NCBI RefSeq assembly: GCF_030518155.1
Contig: NZ_JAULRU010000836.1
Location: 1-64,000 of the forward strand
From: Gilvimarinus gilvus
GTDB taxonomy: Bacteria; Pseudomonadota; Gammaproteobacteria; Pseudomonadales; Cellvibrionaceae
Direction of reading: 5' to 3'
Length of the DNA: 64,000 nt
The notes under the pieces were generated by a model that saw only the letters and a program-made list of their open reading frames with translations, was not told the origin of the DNA and searched no databases. A program made the translations under genes and the position numbers. Shown here piece after piece: positions 30,925 through 43,616 of the stretch (the first letter of the stretch is position 1; the number at the start of each line of letters is the position of its first letter).

Positions 30925-31090
30925 GGTTGCAGCTGTTCGATTTTGTATTGATCGCGGTGCGTTGCTGTAATCTGACAGTGCCAATATTCGAGGTAAATGT
31001 AAGTGCAGCGTTGGCAATAGGAGGGGTAATTGGTGAGATCAGGGCGGGCCAGCTATCCAGCCATTAAAATATCAATACGCTTTTAGTTTG

Positions 31091-31130
31091 GCGCATTAAA
31101 AAAGGCCCCGAAGGGCCTTTTTTAATGCGC
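31091..31130 (-). terminator. Terminator of gltA (18-bp perfect stem)
   Basis: 31091-31108 pairs perfectly with 31113-31130 around the loop CGAA. Six A/T pairs flank a GGCCC core, so it gives a T run on both strands. It begins one base after the gltA stop and can also stop read-through from the porin side. Confidence 0.9.
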
Positions 31131-31131
31131 T

Positions 31132-32406
31132 TTACTCTGGGTAGTCGCGCTTGGCGTAGCCGGTGTAACGCTGGCGAGGGCGGCCAATTTTGTACGGTTG
31201 GCTTACCATTTCATCCCAGTGTGCATACCAGCCAACGGCGCGGCCGGTGGCGAAAATAACAGTAAACATTTCAGTGGGGATGCCAATGGCTTTCATGATG
31301 ATGCCAGAGTAGAAGTCGACGTTGGGGTAAAGTTTCTTCTGAATGAAGTACTCGTCTTCCAGGGCGATTTTTTCTAGCTTCTTGGCGATAGCCAGAAGTG
31401 GATCGTTTTCTAAGCCGAGTTCGGATAGCACTTCGTCAGCCGCTTGCTTCATAACTTTGGCGCGCGGGTCAAAGTTTTTGTAGACGCGATGACCGAAACC
31501 CATTAGGCGGAACGGATCGGCTTTATCCTTAGCTTTTTCAACATAGGTGTCGATATTCTCGACCGAGCCTATCTCTTCCAGCATGTTGAGTACGGCCTCA
31601 TTGGCGCCACCGTGGGCGGGTCCCCACAAGGTGGAAATGCCCGCGGCTATCGCGGCAAATGGGTTGGTGCCTGAAGATCCGGAGAGGCGAACGGTTGAGG
31701 TAGACGCGTTTTGTTCGTGGTCGGCGTGCAGCAGGAAGATGCGATCCATGGCCTTGGCCAGAGTTGGACTTACCTTGCTGGCGGCGGAGTTGCCGAACGT
31801 CATGTTCAAATAGTTTTCGGCGTAGTCGAGGGCCTTATTGGGCTCTACGAAGTCCTCACCCTTGAGGTGTTTAAACGTCATCGCTGCCAGTGTCGGCATT
31901 TGACCGATAAGGCGATAGGCTGTGGTGTCGCGATCCTCTGCTTTGGCGATGTCGGTATCATCGTTATAAACAGCGGCTAAACCCGCTACAGCGCTACACA
32001 GTACGGCCATTGGGTGCGCTTCTTTTGGGAAGCTTTGAATCAACTTGGCAATGGAAGGAGCGACTGCTGAGTTGTCTTTAACCGCTTGAACAAACTGTTG
32101 TTTTTGCTCGGCGTTTGGCAGTTCGCCTTTAAGCAGCAAGTAGCAGGTCTCAAGGTAATCTGAATGCTCTGCCAGCTGGTCAATAGGATAGCCTCTGTGA
32201 AGCAGAATGCCTTTGCCGCCATCGATGAAGGTGATCTTAGACTCGCATGAAGCTGTCGACATGAAGCCTGGGTCGTAAGTAAAAAAACCGTTCTTGGTCA
32301 AGCTGGTAACATCAATAACGTCAGGACCGGCTGTGCATGCATATATAGGCAGCTCAACTGAAGTGTCCTGGCCGTCGACCGTTAAACGTGCTTTTTTGTC
32401 AGTCAT
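31132..32406 (-). CDS. gltA: Citrate synthase (type II, hexameric)
   Basis: Condenses acetyl-CoA and oxaloacetate to citrate, the TCA entry step. 424 residues with the Gram-negative hexameric-type N-terminal domain. Active-site residues are visible in [14 protein letters not shown] (His), [14 protein letters not shown] (His) and [15 protein letters not shown] (Asp). It is divergent from sdhCDAB, the usual gltA-sdh arrangement, so the two are likely co-regulated from the shared 760-bp region. The start ATG 32406 has AGGAGT in front on the minus strand. Confidence 0.98.
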   Translation of the reverse strand: MTDKKARLTVDGQDTSVELPIYACTAGPDVIDVTSLTKNGFFTYDPGFMSTASCESKITFIDGGKGILLHRGYPIDQLAEHSDYLETCYLLLKGELPNAEQKQQFVQAVKDNSAVAPSIAKLIQSFPKEAHPMAVLCSAVAGLAAVYNDDTDIAKAEDRDTTAYRLIGQMPTLAAMTFKHLKGEDFVEPNKALDYAENYLNMTFGNSAASKVSPTLAKAMDRIFLLHADHEQNASTSTVRLSGSSGTNPFAAIAAGISTLWGPAHGGANEAVLNMLEEIGSVENIDTYVEKAKDKADPFRLMGFGHRVYKNFDPRAKVMKQAADEVLSELGLENDPLLAIAKKLEKIALEDEYFIQKKLYPNVDFYSGIIMKAIGIPTEMFTVIFATGRAVGWYAHWDEMVSQPYKIGRPRQRYTGYAKRDYPE

Positions 32407-33165
32407 TACGGACTCCTGTAGTTACTTTGCAAGGTCGGCGGTAATTGGCCGAGCTCATCATTCAGTGGCGCAAAACTGCCTAGCTAGGCGCCTTTTGAGG
32501 AGGTGCCAGCGAGATAGGCCCACTGCGAATTAGTGTTGGGGGCAAGTTGAAGCTGCTAGTACTGCATACAGACTCGCCTCGGGTGTTGCTGCGGCCCTTT
32601 ATAAAGGCTCTGCTGTTTCCGGCTTCGGGTGGCTGCTATTATAGCGGCGGCATTTGAAGCTTCGTGGCTCTTTGTGATACCCGCAGGCAACACGTCCCCT
32701 GGCTAGTAAGTGCTACCTCGTCAGTGGGAGGCGGCATTATAGATGAGATTGGCCGTCGAGGCATAGCGTTGACCAGCAATTGCGCATTAATTTAAGCAAC
32801 TTTTTGTGCATGCGCAGCGTAAAAGTATGGTGCGTGGGCGGTATTGGTGCAGAGGGCTTGTCCATGTTGGGGCGATGGCGTGTTTTTGCACGCCGGTGGC
32901 GCACAAAACCTGTCTGTAGAGTGCCGTTAACGGTCTGGAAGTGCTTGGAAAATCAGCAAAAAATGCAAATTCTAACCAGGTCAATTTATTTGTGTTTCGT
33001 CCCTCAAATCCCTATAATACGCCGCGACTTGCAGGATGTGGCTGGCGGCAAATCTAATGCGCACTTTTTTGGCGCACGACAAATTAACCCTCCTAAATCA
33101 TTGGGATGGCTGCCCGCTCTTACTTCTTAAAACCGGCCCTTTGGGCATAAAGGTGATTAGCTACC
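32407..33165. other. Divergent control region between gltA and sdhC (759 bp)
   Basis: No gene is supported; open frames at 32780-33130 on either strand lack coding character. It contains a strong promoter for sdh at 32990-33018. Two ATTATA boxes at 32638-32643 and 32736-32741 could be -10 elements for gltA on the minus strand, but neither has a good -35. The unusual length leaves room for several regulator sites or a small RNA. Confidence 0.45.
32990..33018 (+). promoter_or_regulatory. Sigma-70 promoter of sdhCDAB
   Basis: TTGTGT (32990-32995), 17-bp spacer, and perfect TATAAT (33013-33018), about 148 bp upstream of the sdhC start. Consensus spacing and position make this the likely main promoter of the sdh-suc block. 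Confidence 0.65.
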
Positions 33166-33540
33166 GTGAACAAAAAAAGACCTGTCAATCTCGAGCTCTC
33201 TACCATCAAGCTACCTATTACCGCACTGGTTTCCATTACCCATCGGGTGTCCGGCGTCGCGCTTTTCGCCGGTGTTGCTGTGCTGCTTTGGATGCTTGAT
33301 TCCAGCCTAAGTTCCGAAGAGGGGTTCGCCGCGGTGCAAGATGCACTGGCAAGCCCGCTGTGTAAGTTCATTGTTTGGGCTGTGCTTGCGGCCTTGGGCT
33401 ATCACACGGCCATGGGGGTTCGTCACCTCATTATGGACTGTGGTGTGGGTGAAACCTACGAAGGTGGTCGCCTTGGTGCCAAAGTGGCGCTGGTGGTGGC
33501 TGTTGTACTGATCGTATTGGCAGGAGTCTGGGTATGGTAA
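33166..33540 (+). CDS. sdhC: Succinate dehydrogenase cytochrome b556 subunit
   Basis: A membrane anchor of complex II with three helices, 124 residues. SITHRVSGVALF in helix 1 (Ser/Arg at the quinone site) and the ALGYHTAMGVRHLIMDCG segment with the heme-ligand His are diagnostic. The start is GTG 33166 (MNKKRPVNLEL), with AAAGGTG about 10 bases upstream. It overlaps sdhD by 7 bp. Confidence 0.96.
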   Translation: MNKKRPVNLELSTIKLPITALVSITHRVSGVALFAGVAVLLWMLDSSLSSEEGFAAVQDALASPLCKFIVWAVLAALGYHTAMGVRHLIMDCGVGETYEGGRLGAKVALVVAVVLIVLAGVWVW

Positions 33541-33902
33541 CGTCAATTACAAATTTAGGCCGCAGTGGACTTTACGACTGGTTGATCCAGCGTGTTAGTG
33601 CGGTTGCTATGACCGCTTATGTGTTGTTTCTGGTTGCCTACCTGGTGATCAATCCCGATGTTGATTTCAGTCAGTGGAGCGCGCTGTTCGATCAGTTGTG
33701 GGTGCGTGTTTTCAGCCTGATAACCTTATTGTCGATTGTGGCGCACGCCTGGATCGGCCTGTGGGCTGTATTAACTGACTACATTACTCCTATGACGCTC
33801 GGTGGCAAGGCCACCGCGGTGCGCGTTTTTGTTCAGCTGGTGCTGGGTATTGTCGCGATCACCTACACCGTCTGGGGTTTCGAAATTATTTGGGGGCTTT
33901 GA
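33534..33902 (+). CDS. sdhD: Succinate dehydrogenase membrane anchor subunit SdhD
   Basis: 122 residues with three membrane helices. The N-terminal SGLYDWLIQRVSAVAMTAY and the SIVAHAWIGLWAVLTDY segment (heme-ligand His and quinone-site Tyr) match SdhD. It overlaps the sdhC end and is followed 3 bp later by sdhA. With SdhC it holds heme b and the ubiquinone site in the inner membrane. Confidence 0.95.
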   Translation: MVTSITNLGRSGLYDWLIQRVSAVAMTAYVLFLVAYLVINPDVDFSQWSALFDQLWVRVFSLITLLSIVAHAWIGLWAVLTDYITPMTLGGKATAVRVFVQLVLGIVAITYTVWGFEIIWGL

Positions 33903-33905
33903 TTA

Positions 33906-35678
33906 ATGGCTAATATGCGTACGATTTCCTTTGACGGTATTGTGATTGGCGGCGGTGGCGCCGGCATGCGCGCAGCCTTGCAGCTCGCTCAGTCTGGTTA
34001 CAAGACAGCCGTTATTACCAAAGTATTCCCGACGCGCTCTCATACGGTGTCCGCGCAAGGCGGCATTACCTGTGCGATTGCCAGTTCCGACCCGCAAGAT
34101 GATTGGCGTTGGCATATGTATGACACCGTTAAAGGGTCTGACTATATCGGTGATCAGGATGCGATTGAGTACATGTGTTCTGTTGGGCCCGAGGCTGTTT
34201 TCGAGCTAGAGCATATGGGGCTGCCGTTCTCGCGCACTGAGAACGGACGAATCTACCAGCGCCCATTTGGTGGTCAGTCAAAAGATTTTGGTCGCGGTGG
34301 CCAGGCTGCGCGAACATGTGCTGCTGCGGACCGCACCGGTCATGCGCTGCTGCATACCCTGTATCAGCAGAATGTCCAAAATAACACAGTGTTTTTAAAC
34401 GAGTGGTTTGCCGTTGATCTGGTGAAAAACCAGGACGGAGCGGTCGTGGGTGTTATCGCCATTAATATTGAAGATGGTGAAGTGGTTTTTGTTAAATCAA
34501 AAGCGACTGTTTTTGCCACCGGCGGTGCAGGGCGCATATATGCCTCTACAACCAACGCTCACATCAATACCGGTGATGGTATTGGCATGGCGCTGCGCGC
34601 AGGATTCCCTGTGCAAGACATTGAGATGTGGCAGTTTCACCCCACCGGTATTCACGGTGCAGGTACCTTGGTTACTGAAGGGTGCCGCGGTGAAGGCGGC
34701 TATTTGGTGAATAAAGATGGCGAGCGCTTTATGGAGCGTTACGCGCCCAATGCCAAAGACTTGGCCGGGCGTGATGTCGTAGCGCGCTCTATGGTCCTTG
34801 AGATACTTGAGGGGCGTGGTTGCGGCGAGAATGGCGATCATGTTTATCTGAAGCTAGACCATCTGGGTGAAGAAACCCTGAATGCGAAGTTGCCGGGTAT
34901 TCTGGAATTATCGCGCACTTTCGCTCACGCTGATCCGGTAAAAGAGCCGATTCCAGTGGTCCCAACCTGTCACTATATGATGGGCGGCATTCCAACCAAT
35001 GTGAGCGGGCAGGCGTTAACTCAGGATGCGGACGGCAACGATCACGTCATTCCGGGTTTCTACGCGTGCGGAGAAGCGGCCTGTGTGTCGGTACATGGAG
35101 CCAATCGCCTGGGCGGTAACTCGCTGCTCGATTTGGTGGTGTTTGGTCGCGCTGCCGGTCAGTATATTGAAAAGAGTTTGCGTGAAGGTATCGAGTTGCG
35201 TGAGCCCAGCCAGTCGGACATCGATGCGGCCATGTCGCGGCTTGATCGACTGAATAACTCTGAGGGCGGGGAGTCCACAGCCCAATTGCGTACAGAGTTG
35301 CAAAACGTCATGCAGAATCACTTCGGTGTTTTCCGCAAAGGCGAATTTATGGAAGAGGGCATTAAGAAGTTGGCCGATCTGCGTGATCGTATCGCCAACG
35401 TAACCTTGTCCGATAAGAGTAATGCGTTCAATACGGCGCGGATCGAAGCGCTTGAGCTGCAGAACTTGCTTGAAGTGGCAGAGGCTACAGCAATTACCGC
35501 CGAAGTGCGCAAGGAATCCCGTGGTGCTCACGCTCGCGAAGACTTCCAGGAGCGCGACGACGAGAACTGGTTGTGTCACTCGATGTTCTTCCCCGTTGAT
35601 AAGCGGGTAGGCAAGCGCAGTGTAAATTTTGCGCCCAAGTCGATGGACGCGTTTGAGCCAAAAGCTCGTACTTATTAA
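33906..35678 (+). CDS. sdhA: Succinate dehydrogenase flavoprotein subunit
   Basis: Catalytic subunit oxidising succinate to fumarate on the cytoplasmic face. 590 residues. The FAD-binding [14 protein letters not shown] (15-28) is followed by H46 in [11 protein letters not shown], the His that bonds FAD covalently. Substrate-site motifs include [16 protein letters not shown] and the C-terminal [24 protein letters not shown] attachment needs SdhE, which is not in this window. It is between sdhD and sdhB in the normal order. Confidence 0.99.
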   Translation: MANMRTISFDGIVIGGGGAGMRAALQLAQSGYKTAVITKVFPTRSHTVSAQGGITCAIASSDPQDDWRWHMYDTVKGSDYIGDQDAIEYMCSVGPEAVFELEHMGLPFSRTENGRIYQRPFGGQSKDFGRGGQAARTCAAADRTGHALLHTLYQQNVQNNTVFLNEWFAVDLVKNQDGAVVGVIAINIEDGEVVFVKSKATVFATGGAGRIYASTTNAHINTGDGIGMALRAGFPVQDIEMWQFHPTGIHGAGTLVTEGCRGEGGYLVNKDGERFMERYAPNAKDLAGRDVVARSMVLEILEGRGCGENGDHVYLKLDHLGEETLNAKLPGILELSRTFAHADPVKEPIPVVPTCHYMMGGIPTNVSGQALTQDADGNDHVIPGFYACGEAACVSVHGANRLGGNSLLDLVVFGRAAGQYIEKSLREGIELREPSQSDIDAAMSRLDRLNNSEGGESTAQLRTELQNVMQNHFGVFRKGEFMEEGIKKLADLRDRIANVTLSDKSNAFNTARIEALELQNLLEVAEATAITAEVRKESRGAHAREDFQERDDENWLCHSMFFPVDKRVGKRSVNFAPKSMDAFEPKARTY

Positions 35679-35693
35679 TGGGGTGGATAAGTT

Positions 35694-36398
35694 ATGTTGA
35701 AAGTAGAAATTTATCGCTATAACCCGGAGACTGACTCCGCGCCCTATATGAAGTCTTACGAGGTTGACACTCAGGGCAAAGATTTAATGGTATTGGATGT
35801 CATGGAGTTGCTGAAAGCTCAAGACACCTCTTTGGCGTATCGTCGCTCGTGCCGTGAAGGTGTGTGCGGCTCTGATGGCGTTAACATCAATGGTAAGAAT
35901 GGGTTGGCTTGTATTACACCGCTTTCTGAGTGTGTGAAAAACAACAAGCTGATACTGCGCCCACTGCCTGGATTGCCGGTAATTCGCGATCTGGTGGTGG
36001 ATATGTCTCAATTTTATGCACAGTACAAAAAAATTGAGCCTTATTTGCAGAATAATAGCCCCGCTCCTGCCATTGAGCGGTTACAATCACCGGAAGATCG
36101 AGCTAAGCTCGACGGGCTCTATGAGTGTATACTTTGTGCCTGTTGTTCAACCAGCTGTCCGTCTTTCTGGTGGAACCCCGACAAGTTTATCGGCCCTGCC
36201 GGCTTGCTCCAGGCGTATCGATTCCTGGTAGATAGCCGCGACGAGGCGACCGAGAGTCGCTTGTCTAAACTGGACGACCCGTTCAGCGTTTTCCGCTGTC
36301 ACGGTATTCAAAATTGTGTTGCAGTGTGTCCCAAAGGTCTCAACCCGACCCGGGCCATTGGCCATATCCGGTCTATGCTATTGCGCAGTGCGACCTAA
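35694..36398 (+). CDS. sdhB: Succinate dehydrogenase iron-sulfur subunit
   Basis: Carries electrons from FAD to ubiquinone. 234 residues. [2Fe-2S] ligands C53, C58, D61, C73 in SCREGVCGSDG and GLAC. [4Fe-4S] and [3Fe-4S] ligands lie in ECILCACCSTSCPSFWW (145-155) and CHGIQNCVAVCPKGLNP (202-212). The length is normal. It is 15 bp after sdhA. The 237-bp gap to sucA shows no terminator, so read-through into sucA is likely. Confidence 0.99.
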   Translation: MLKVEIYRYNPETDSAPYMKSYEVDTQGKDLMVLDVMELLKAQDTSLAYRRSCREGVCGSDGVNINGKNGLACITPLSECVKNNKLILRPLPGLPVIRDLVVDMSQFYAQYKKIEPYLQNNSPAPAIERLQSPEDRAKLDGLYECILCACCSTSCPSFWWNPDKFIGPAGLLQAYRFLVDSRDEATESRLSKLDDPFSVFRCHGIQNCVAVCPKGLNPTRAIGHIRSMLLRSAT

Positions 36399-36635
36399 GC
36401 GGTTCTCGACTGCTTTTGAGTCACGCGATGCGCTGTTTGAGGGGTAACCCGCATGCAGCGCATTTGTGTATGTGCCAGACTCTGAATTGGCATACTTTAA
36501 GCGGCGTGTTCGGCCAAAAGCTGAGCGCGTTATTGGAAGCTAACGGCTATTAATGAAATAGCTGGGGAGCCCAGGTTATCGCCCGGGCCGAGTCGGTAAC
36601 TAGGCCGGCCGAATCCTCTTTACAAGGTGGGTGGA

Positions 36636-39467
36636 ATGCAAGACAGCATTATGGAGCAGCTTTGGAGCACGTCCCATATTTCTGGTGGGAACGCTTCATA
36701 TGTGGAAGATCTCTACGACATATATTTACACGACCCCAATGGCGTACCTGAGCAATGGCGCGATTACTTTGATCAGTTACCTCGCGTAGAGGGGGTCGTT
36801 TCTCAAGATACACCACATTCGGTGATTCGCGAGCAATTTATTCAGTTAGCCAAAGCGCGATCAAGCGCAGCGTCACCGACAGTGGCTGGCTCAATCTCGG
36901 TTGAGCACGAGCGCAAACAGGTCAAGGTGCTGCAGCTAATTAGCTCCTACCGATTTCGCGGGCATCAAAAGGCCCAACTCGACCCGCTCGGATTGATGGA
37001 GCGCGAGCAGGTTCCCGACCTGGATCTTGCGTTCCACGGACTAACCTCTGCCGACCTCGATACTGTTTTCCAAACCGGCCCACTGTTTATCGGCCGCGAA
37101 GAAGCCCCTCTGAAAGATATAGTTGCCGCCTTAGAGCAGACTTACTGCGGTCACGTTGGCCCTGAAATCATGCACATTACCAACCTTGCGGAAAAGCAGT
37201 GGTTGCAGCAGCGTCTGGAAAGTGTGCGTTCTAAACCGACCTATAGCCCAGAGCAGCGTCTCGCCGTGCTGGAGCGACTGACCGCCGCCGAGGGGCTGGA
37301 GCGTCACCTCGACAGCAAATACCCTGGCACCAAGCGTTTTGGTCTGGAAGGTGGTGAAAGCTTCATTCCATTGGTGGATGCTTTGGTTAAGCGTGCCGGT
37401 GGTTATGGCGCCAAAGAAATTGTTCTGGGTATGGCTCACCGTGGGCGTCTCAACACTTTGGTGAATATCTTCGGTAAAAGCCCGGCGGAACTGTTTGGTG
37501 AATTTGAAGGCAAGCGTTTGGTGGATACCTCCGGTGATGTGAAATACCACCAGGGTTTCTCGTCAAATGTGATGACACCGGGCGGCGAGTTGCACATGGC
37601 GATGGCCTTTAACCCGTCTCACCTCGAGATCGTGTCGCCAGTGGTGGAAGGCTCTGTACGTGCTCGCCAAGATCGTCGTGACGACAAAGTAGGCCAGACT
37701 GTCGTGCCGATTGTGGTTCACGGCGACGCCGCGTTTGCCGGTCAAGGTGTGGTTATGGAGACGTTCCAGATGTCTCAAACCCGCGCTTATAAAACCGGTG
37801 GAACATTGCACCTGGTAATCAACAATCAGGTGGGCTTTACGACCAGCTACCGTGAAGATGCGCGCTCCACTGAGTACTGCACCGATGTAGCGAAAATGAT
37901 CGAGACACCCATTTTCCACGTCAATGCCGATGACCCAGATGCGGTGCTGTTTGTCGCGCAGTTGGCGATGGATTATCGCTACGAATTTAAGCGAGACGTG
38001 GTGATCGATTTGGTTTGTTACCGTCGTCGCGGTCACAACGAGGCCGATGATCCATCATCGACTCAGCCTTTGATGTATCAGGCCATTCGCAAACAGAAAA
38101 CCGCGCGCACCTTGTATTCAGATACGTTGGTCAATGACGGTGTGCTCAGCGCCGAAGACTCAGCCAAGATGATGGATGACTATCGCGCATCATTGGATCG
38201 CGGCGAAAGTGTCGCCAGCGGTTTGGTTAGCGAGCCCGACAGTTCGCTGTTTGTCGATTGGTCGCCTTATATTGGTCACGATTGGCAAACACCGGCGGAA
38301 ACTGGCTACGAACTCAAGGCCCTGCAGGCTGTCGCTCACAAAATGTGTGAAGTACCAGACGGCATGGTGCTGCAGCGTCAAGTGTCGAAAATTTATGACG
38401 ATCGCCGGAAAATGGCCGGCGGCGCACTGCCAATCAACTGGGGCTTCGCCGAGACTTTGGCCTACGCTACTTTGGTTGAGCAGGGGCATCAAATCCGCAT
38501 GACCGGTCAAGATGTGGGCCGCGGCACTTTCTCGCACCGTCACGCCGTACTGCACAGCCAGAAAGATGGTCGGCGCCATACGCCGTTGGCGAATATGAGC
38601 GAAAACCAACCTACCTTTGACCTCTACGACTCGTACCTGTCTGAAGAAGCTGTACTGGCTTTTGAGTACGGTTACGCGACAACAACCCCCAACGCCCTAA
38701 TTATTTGGGAAGCCCAGTTTGGTGATTTTGCCAACGGCGCACAGGTTGTGATTGATCAGTTTATTACCAGTGGTGAACATAAGTGGGGTCGTTTGTGCGG
38801 TCTGACCATGTTGCTGCCTCACGGCTACGAGGGGCAGGGGCCGGAGCACTCTTCCGCGCGTCTTGAGCGCTTTATGCAGCTGTGTGCAGAGCACAATATT
38901 CAGGTGGTTATACCCACCACACCGGCTCAGGTTTTCCACATGTTGCGTCGCCAGGCGATACGCCCCATGCGTCGCCCATTGGTGGTGATGAGTCCAAAGT
39001 GGATTCTGCGCCACCCTCTGGCGACCTCAAGCCTGGAAGATTTGGCGCAAGGTAGCTTCCAAAATGTTATTGGTGACACCGAGCTCGAGCCTTCCAAGGT
39101 TAAGCGCGTCGTGTTGTGCAGCGGTAAGGTTTACTACCACCTGCTGGAAGAGCGCAATAAGCGTGAACAAGACGACGTAGCGCTGGTTCGCCTGGAGCAA
39201 CTCTACCCATTCCCGGAAGAAGAGCTAAAGGCCGCTTTGGCGCCATTTACCAAAATCAAGGATGTTATGTGGTGTCAGGAAGAGCCAATGAACCAAGGTG
39301 CTTGGTACTCAAGCCAGCATCACATGCGCCGTGTGGTGTATGACCTGAACCCGAATTTGTACCTGGGCTATGTAGGGCGTGATCCTTCTGCTGCACCTGC
39401 ATCCGGCTACGCTTCGGTTCACCTTGAAGAACAGAAGCGCTTTATCAACGAAGCATTGAGTGTATAA
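36636..39467 (+). CDS. sucA: 2-oxoglutarate dehydrogenase E1 component
   Basis: A thiamine-diphosphate E1 that decarboxylates 2-oxoglutarate and passes the succinyl group to SucB. 943 residues. The N-terminal E2-binding segment (YVEDLYDIYLHDPNGVPEQWRDYF) is followed by the TPP domain with HGDAAFAGQGVV and INNQVGFTTS, and the C-terminal transketolase-like part with HGYEGQGPEHSSARLERF. The start ATG 36636 (MQDSIMEQLW) has AAGGTGGG upstream; GTG 36627 is also in frame. It is 45 bp before sucB. Confidence 0.98.
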   Translation: MQDSIMEQLWSTSHISGGNASYVEDLYDIYLHDPNGVPEQWRDYFDQLPRVEGVVSQDTPHSVIREQFIQLAKARSSAASPTVAGSISVEHERKQVKVLQLISSYRFRGHQKAQLDPLGLMEREQVPDLDLAFHGLTSADLDTVFQTGPLFIGREEAPLKDIVAALEQTYCGHVGPEIMHITNLAEKQWLQQRLESVRSKPTYSPEQRLAVLERLTAAEGLERHLDSKYPGTKRFGLEGGESFIPLVDALVKRAGGYGAKEIVLGMAHRGRLNTLVNIFGKSPAELFGEFEGKRLVDTSGDVKYHQGFSSNVMTPGGELHMAMAFNPSHLEIVSPVVEGSVRARQDRRDDKVGQTVVPIVVHGDAAFAGQGVVMETFQMSQTRAYKTGGTLHLVINNQVGFTTSYREDARSTEYCTDVAKMIETPIFHVNADDPDAVLFVAQLAMDYRYEFKRDVVIDLVCYRRRGHNEADDPSSTQPLMYQAIRKQKTARTLYSDTLVNDGVLSAEDSAKMMDDYRASLDRGESVASGLVSEPDSSLFVDWSPYIGHDWQTPAETGYELKALQAVAHKMCEVPDGMVLQRQVSKIYDDRRKMAGGALPINWGFAETLAYATLVEQGHQIRMTGQDVGRGTFSHRHAVLHSQKDGRRHTPLANMSENQPTFDLYDSYLSEEAVLAFEYGYATTTPNALIIWEAQFGDFANGAQVVIDQFITSGEHKWGRLCGLTMLLPHGYEGQGPEHSSARLERFMQLCAEHNIQVVIPTTPAQVFHMLRRQAIRPMRRPLVVMSPKWILRHPLATSSLEDLAQGSFQNVIGDTELEPSKVKRVVLCSGKVYYHLLEERNKREQDDVALVRLEQLYPFPEEELKAALAPFTKIKDVMWCQEEPMNQGAWYSSQHHMRRVVYDLNPNLYLGYVGRDPSAAPASGYASVHLEEQKRFINEALSV

Positions 39468-39512
39468 GCACGCAACTGAATAGAGAAAGCTAGCGAAAGC
39501 TAAGGAAACGTA

Positions 39513-40733
39513 ATGAGCACAGATATCAAAGCCCCTACATTCCCCGAATCCGTCCAGGACGGGACCGTTGCGACCTGGCACAAGCAACCCGGTGAAGCCT
39601 GTTCACGCGACGAACTGATTGTTGATATTGAAACCGATAAAGTGGTTTTGGAAGTGGTTGCCCCCGCTGACGGCGTGATTAGCGAAGTCATGAAAGGTGA
39701 GGGCGACACAGTGTTGTCAAATGAAGTGATCGCCAAATTTGACGCTGGCGCTGCTGGTGCTGCCGCTCCGGCCGAAGCCGCCGAAGCACCTGAGTCTGAA
39801 AGTTCTTCTGACGGAGCGCCTGATGACAAAATATTGAGCCCCGCTGCGCGCAAACTGGCCGACGAAAATAACGTTGACCCAAGCGCTGTGGACGGTACGG
39901 GCAAAGATGGACGCGTCACCAAAGAAGACGTGATGAATCACATCAGCTCAGCGAGTAGTAAGCCTGCCGCGGCACCGGCTTCGGCACCCGCCGCGGCTCC
40001 CGCGCCAGCGCCCATTGCTGCAGAAGGTGATCGTGTTGAAAAACGCGTACCAATGACACGTCTGCGTAAACGCATTGCTGAGCGCTTGCTTGACGCCACC
40101 AGCTCGACAGCCATGTTGACAACATTTAACGAAGTTAATATGGCGCCGGTGATGGAGTTGCGCAAACAGTACAAGGATAAGTTTGAGAAAGTACATAACG
40201 GCACTCGTCTAGGGTTTATGGGCTTGTTTGTTAAAGCTGCAACCGAAGCTCTGAAGCGCTTCCCAGCGGTGAATGCCTCACTGGATGGCGATGATATTGT
40301 GTATCACGGTTACCAGGATATCGGTGTTGCCGTCTCTACCGAGAAAGGCCTGGTAGTGCCTGTGTTGCGCAACAGTGAAAAAATGAGCGTAGCCGAAGTG
40401 GAGTCCACCATTCGTGATTTTGGTTTGCGCGCCCGCGACGGCAAGCTCTCTATTGATGAAATGACCGGCGGTACCTTCACCATCACTAACGGCGGTGTAT
40501 TTGGCTCGCTGCTTTCCACTCCGATTCTGAATTTGCCGCAAACCGCTATTTTGGGCATGCACAAAATTCAGGAGCGTCCGATGGCTGTGAATGGTGAAGT
40601 GAAGATTCTGCCCATGATGTATCTGGCTTTGTCTTATGACCACCGATTGATCGATGGTAAAGAAGCTGTACAGTTCTTGGTTGCGATTAAAGAGCTGCTG
40701 GAAGATCCCGCGCGCATCCTGCTCGAGATTTAA
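39513..40733 (+). CDS. sucB: Dihydrolipoamide succinyltransferase (E2)
   Basis: 406 residues. An N-terminal lipoyl domain has the lipoylated K43 in [10 protein letters not shown]. Next come an Ala/Pro-rich linker, a peripheral-subunit-binding domain (about 105-145, [12 protein letters not shown]), a second Ala/Pro linker, and the catalytic CAT-like domain ending with [16 protein letters not shown] (catalytic His and Asp). It forms the core of the 2-oxoglutarate dehydrogenase complex and binds both SucA and Lpd. AAGGAAACG precedes the ATG. Confidence 0.98.
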   Translation: MSTDIKAPTFPESVQDGTVATWHKQPGEACSRDELIVDIETDKVVLEVVAPADGVISEVMKGEGDTVLSNEVIAKFDAGAAGAAAPAEAAEAPESESSSDGAPDDKILSPAARKLADENNVDPSAVDGTGKDGRVTKEDVMNHISSASSKPAAAPASAPAAAPAPAPIAAEGDRVEKRVPMTRLRKRIAERLLDATSSTAMLTTFNEVNMAPVMELRKQYKDKFEKVHNGTRLGFMGLFVKAATEALKRFPAVNASLDGDDIVYHGYQDIGVAVSTEKGLVVPVLRNSEKMSVAEVESTIRDFGLRARDGKLSIDEMTGGTFTITNGGVFGSLLSTPILNLPQTAILGMHKIQERPMAVNGEVKILPMMYLALSYDHRLIDGKEAVQFLVAIKELLEDPARILLEI

Positions 40734-40739
40734 GACTGA

Positions 40740-42281
<1,542 letters not shown>

Positions 42282-42449
42282 TTATTCCAACAATGAAAAA
42301 TGCAAATCCCCAGGTGACAGCTTGTGGGATTTGTGATTGCAGGTATTGAGCCACAACATCTGTAGTCGGGAAGAAAAGTAGGGGCGAGGTCGCACAAAAC
42401 GCGAGCTCGCTGTCGTTATTCAATTCACGTTAACGAACGGAAAAGTATC

Positions 42450-43616
42450 ATGAATCTGCATGAGTACCAAGGCAAACAGTTGTTTGCACAATACGGTTTG
42501 CCCGTGTCCACAGGTGTGGCTGCACAGACGTCAGCAGAAGCCGTTGCAGCGGCCGACACAATCGGCGGTGACGAGTTTGTCGTAAAGGCCCAGGTACACG
42601 CCGGTGGCCGCGGTAAGGCCGGTGGTGTAAAACTGGTTAAATCAAAGAGCGAAATCGAAGCCTTTGCCAAGCAGTGGCTGGGTAAGAATTTGGTTACCTA
42701 CCAAACAGATGAAAAGGGTCAGCCTGTTAGCCGCATTTTGGTAGAGAGCTGTACCGATATTGATCAGGAATTGTATCTGGGCGCTGTCGTTGATCGTTCC
42801 AGCCGTCGCATTGTCTTTATGGCGTCGACCGAAGGTGGCGTTGAAATTGAGAAAGTGGCAGAAGAAACGCCTGAGAAAATCATCAAAGCGACCATCGACC
42901 CTCTGGTTGGTCCACAGCCTTATCAGGCGCGTGACCTCGCGTTCAAGCTGGGCCTGGAAGGCAAGCAAATTAAGCAATTTGTGCAGATCTTCATGGGTCT
43001 TGGCAAAATGTTTAAAGAAAAAGATTTGGCTCTGGTGGAAATTAATCCGTTGGTTATCACCCCCGCCGGTGACCTGCACTGTCTGGACGCTAAAGTAGGC
43101 GTTGATGGCAATGCTATGTACCGCCACCCCGATTTGCACGAAATGCACGATCCTTCGCAAGAAGATGAGCGTGAAGCGCATGCGGCTCAGTGGGAACTAA
43201 ACTACGTAGCACTGGACGGTAACATCGGCTGCATGGTCAATGGTGCGGGTCTGGCTATGGGCACCATGGACATTGTAAAACTGCATGGCGGCCAACCTGC
43301 TAACTTCCTCGACGTAGGTGGTGGTGCCACCAAAGAGCGTGTGGTTGAAGCATTCAAAATCATTTTGTCAGATGACAACGTTCAAGCGGTGCTTATCAAC
43401 ATCTTTGGCGGTATCGTTCGCTGCGATCTCATCGCCGAAGGCGTAATCGGCGCTGTTGAAGAAGTCGGCGTAAAAGTGCCTGTAGTCGTGCGACTTGAGG
43501 GTAACAATGCGGAGCTGGGTGCTAAAGTATTGGCAGACAGCGGTTTGAACATTATTGCTGCGAACAGTCTGACTGACGCTGCCGAGCAAGTGGTTAAAGC
43601 AGCGGAGGGTAAATAA
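42450..43616 (+). CDS. sucC: Succinyl-CoA synthetase beta subunit
   Basis: ATP-grasp subunit of the ADP- or GDP-forming ligase. 388 residues starting with the invariant [12 protein letters not shown]. The [16 protein letters not shown] nucleotide-binding and [13 protein letters not shown] / [16 protein letters not shown] substrate motifs are present. The 168 bp before it lacks a clear terminator, so it may continue the suc transcript. sucD starts directly at the next base. Confidence 0.99.
   Translation: MNLHEYQGKQLFAQYGLPVSTGVAAQTSAEAVAAADTIGGDEFVVKAQVHAGGRGKAGGVKLVKSKSEIEAFAKQWLGKNLVTYQTDEKGQPVSRILVESCTDIDQELYLGAVVDRSSRRIVFMASTEGGVEIEKVAEETPEKIIKATIDPLVGPQPYQARDLAFKLGLEGKQIKQFVQIFMGLGKMFKEKDLALVEINPLVITPAGDLHCLDAKVGVDGNAMYRHPDLHEMHDPSQEDEREAHAAQWELNYVALDGNIGCMVNGAGLAMGTMDIVKLHGGQPANFLDVGGGATKERVVEAFKIILSDDNVQAVLINIFGGIVRCDLIAEGVIGAVEEVGVKVPVVVRLEGNNAELGAKVLADSGLNIIAANSLTDAAEQVVKAAEGK

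Noticed and set aside
32780-33130. 116-codon frame upstream of sdhC
   Set aside because: It covers the sdh promoter and lacks coding bias.
36428-36553. Short frame between sdhB and sucA
   Set aside because: No ribosome site and no recognisable protein; it does not look like sdhE.
37131-39014. Several long antisense frames within sucA
   Set aside because: They are antisense shadows of a strongly conserved gene and lack ribosome sites.
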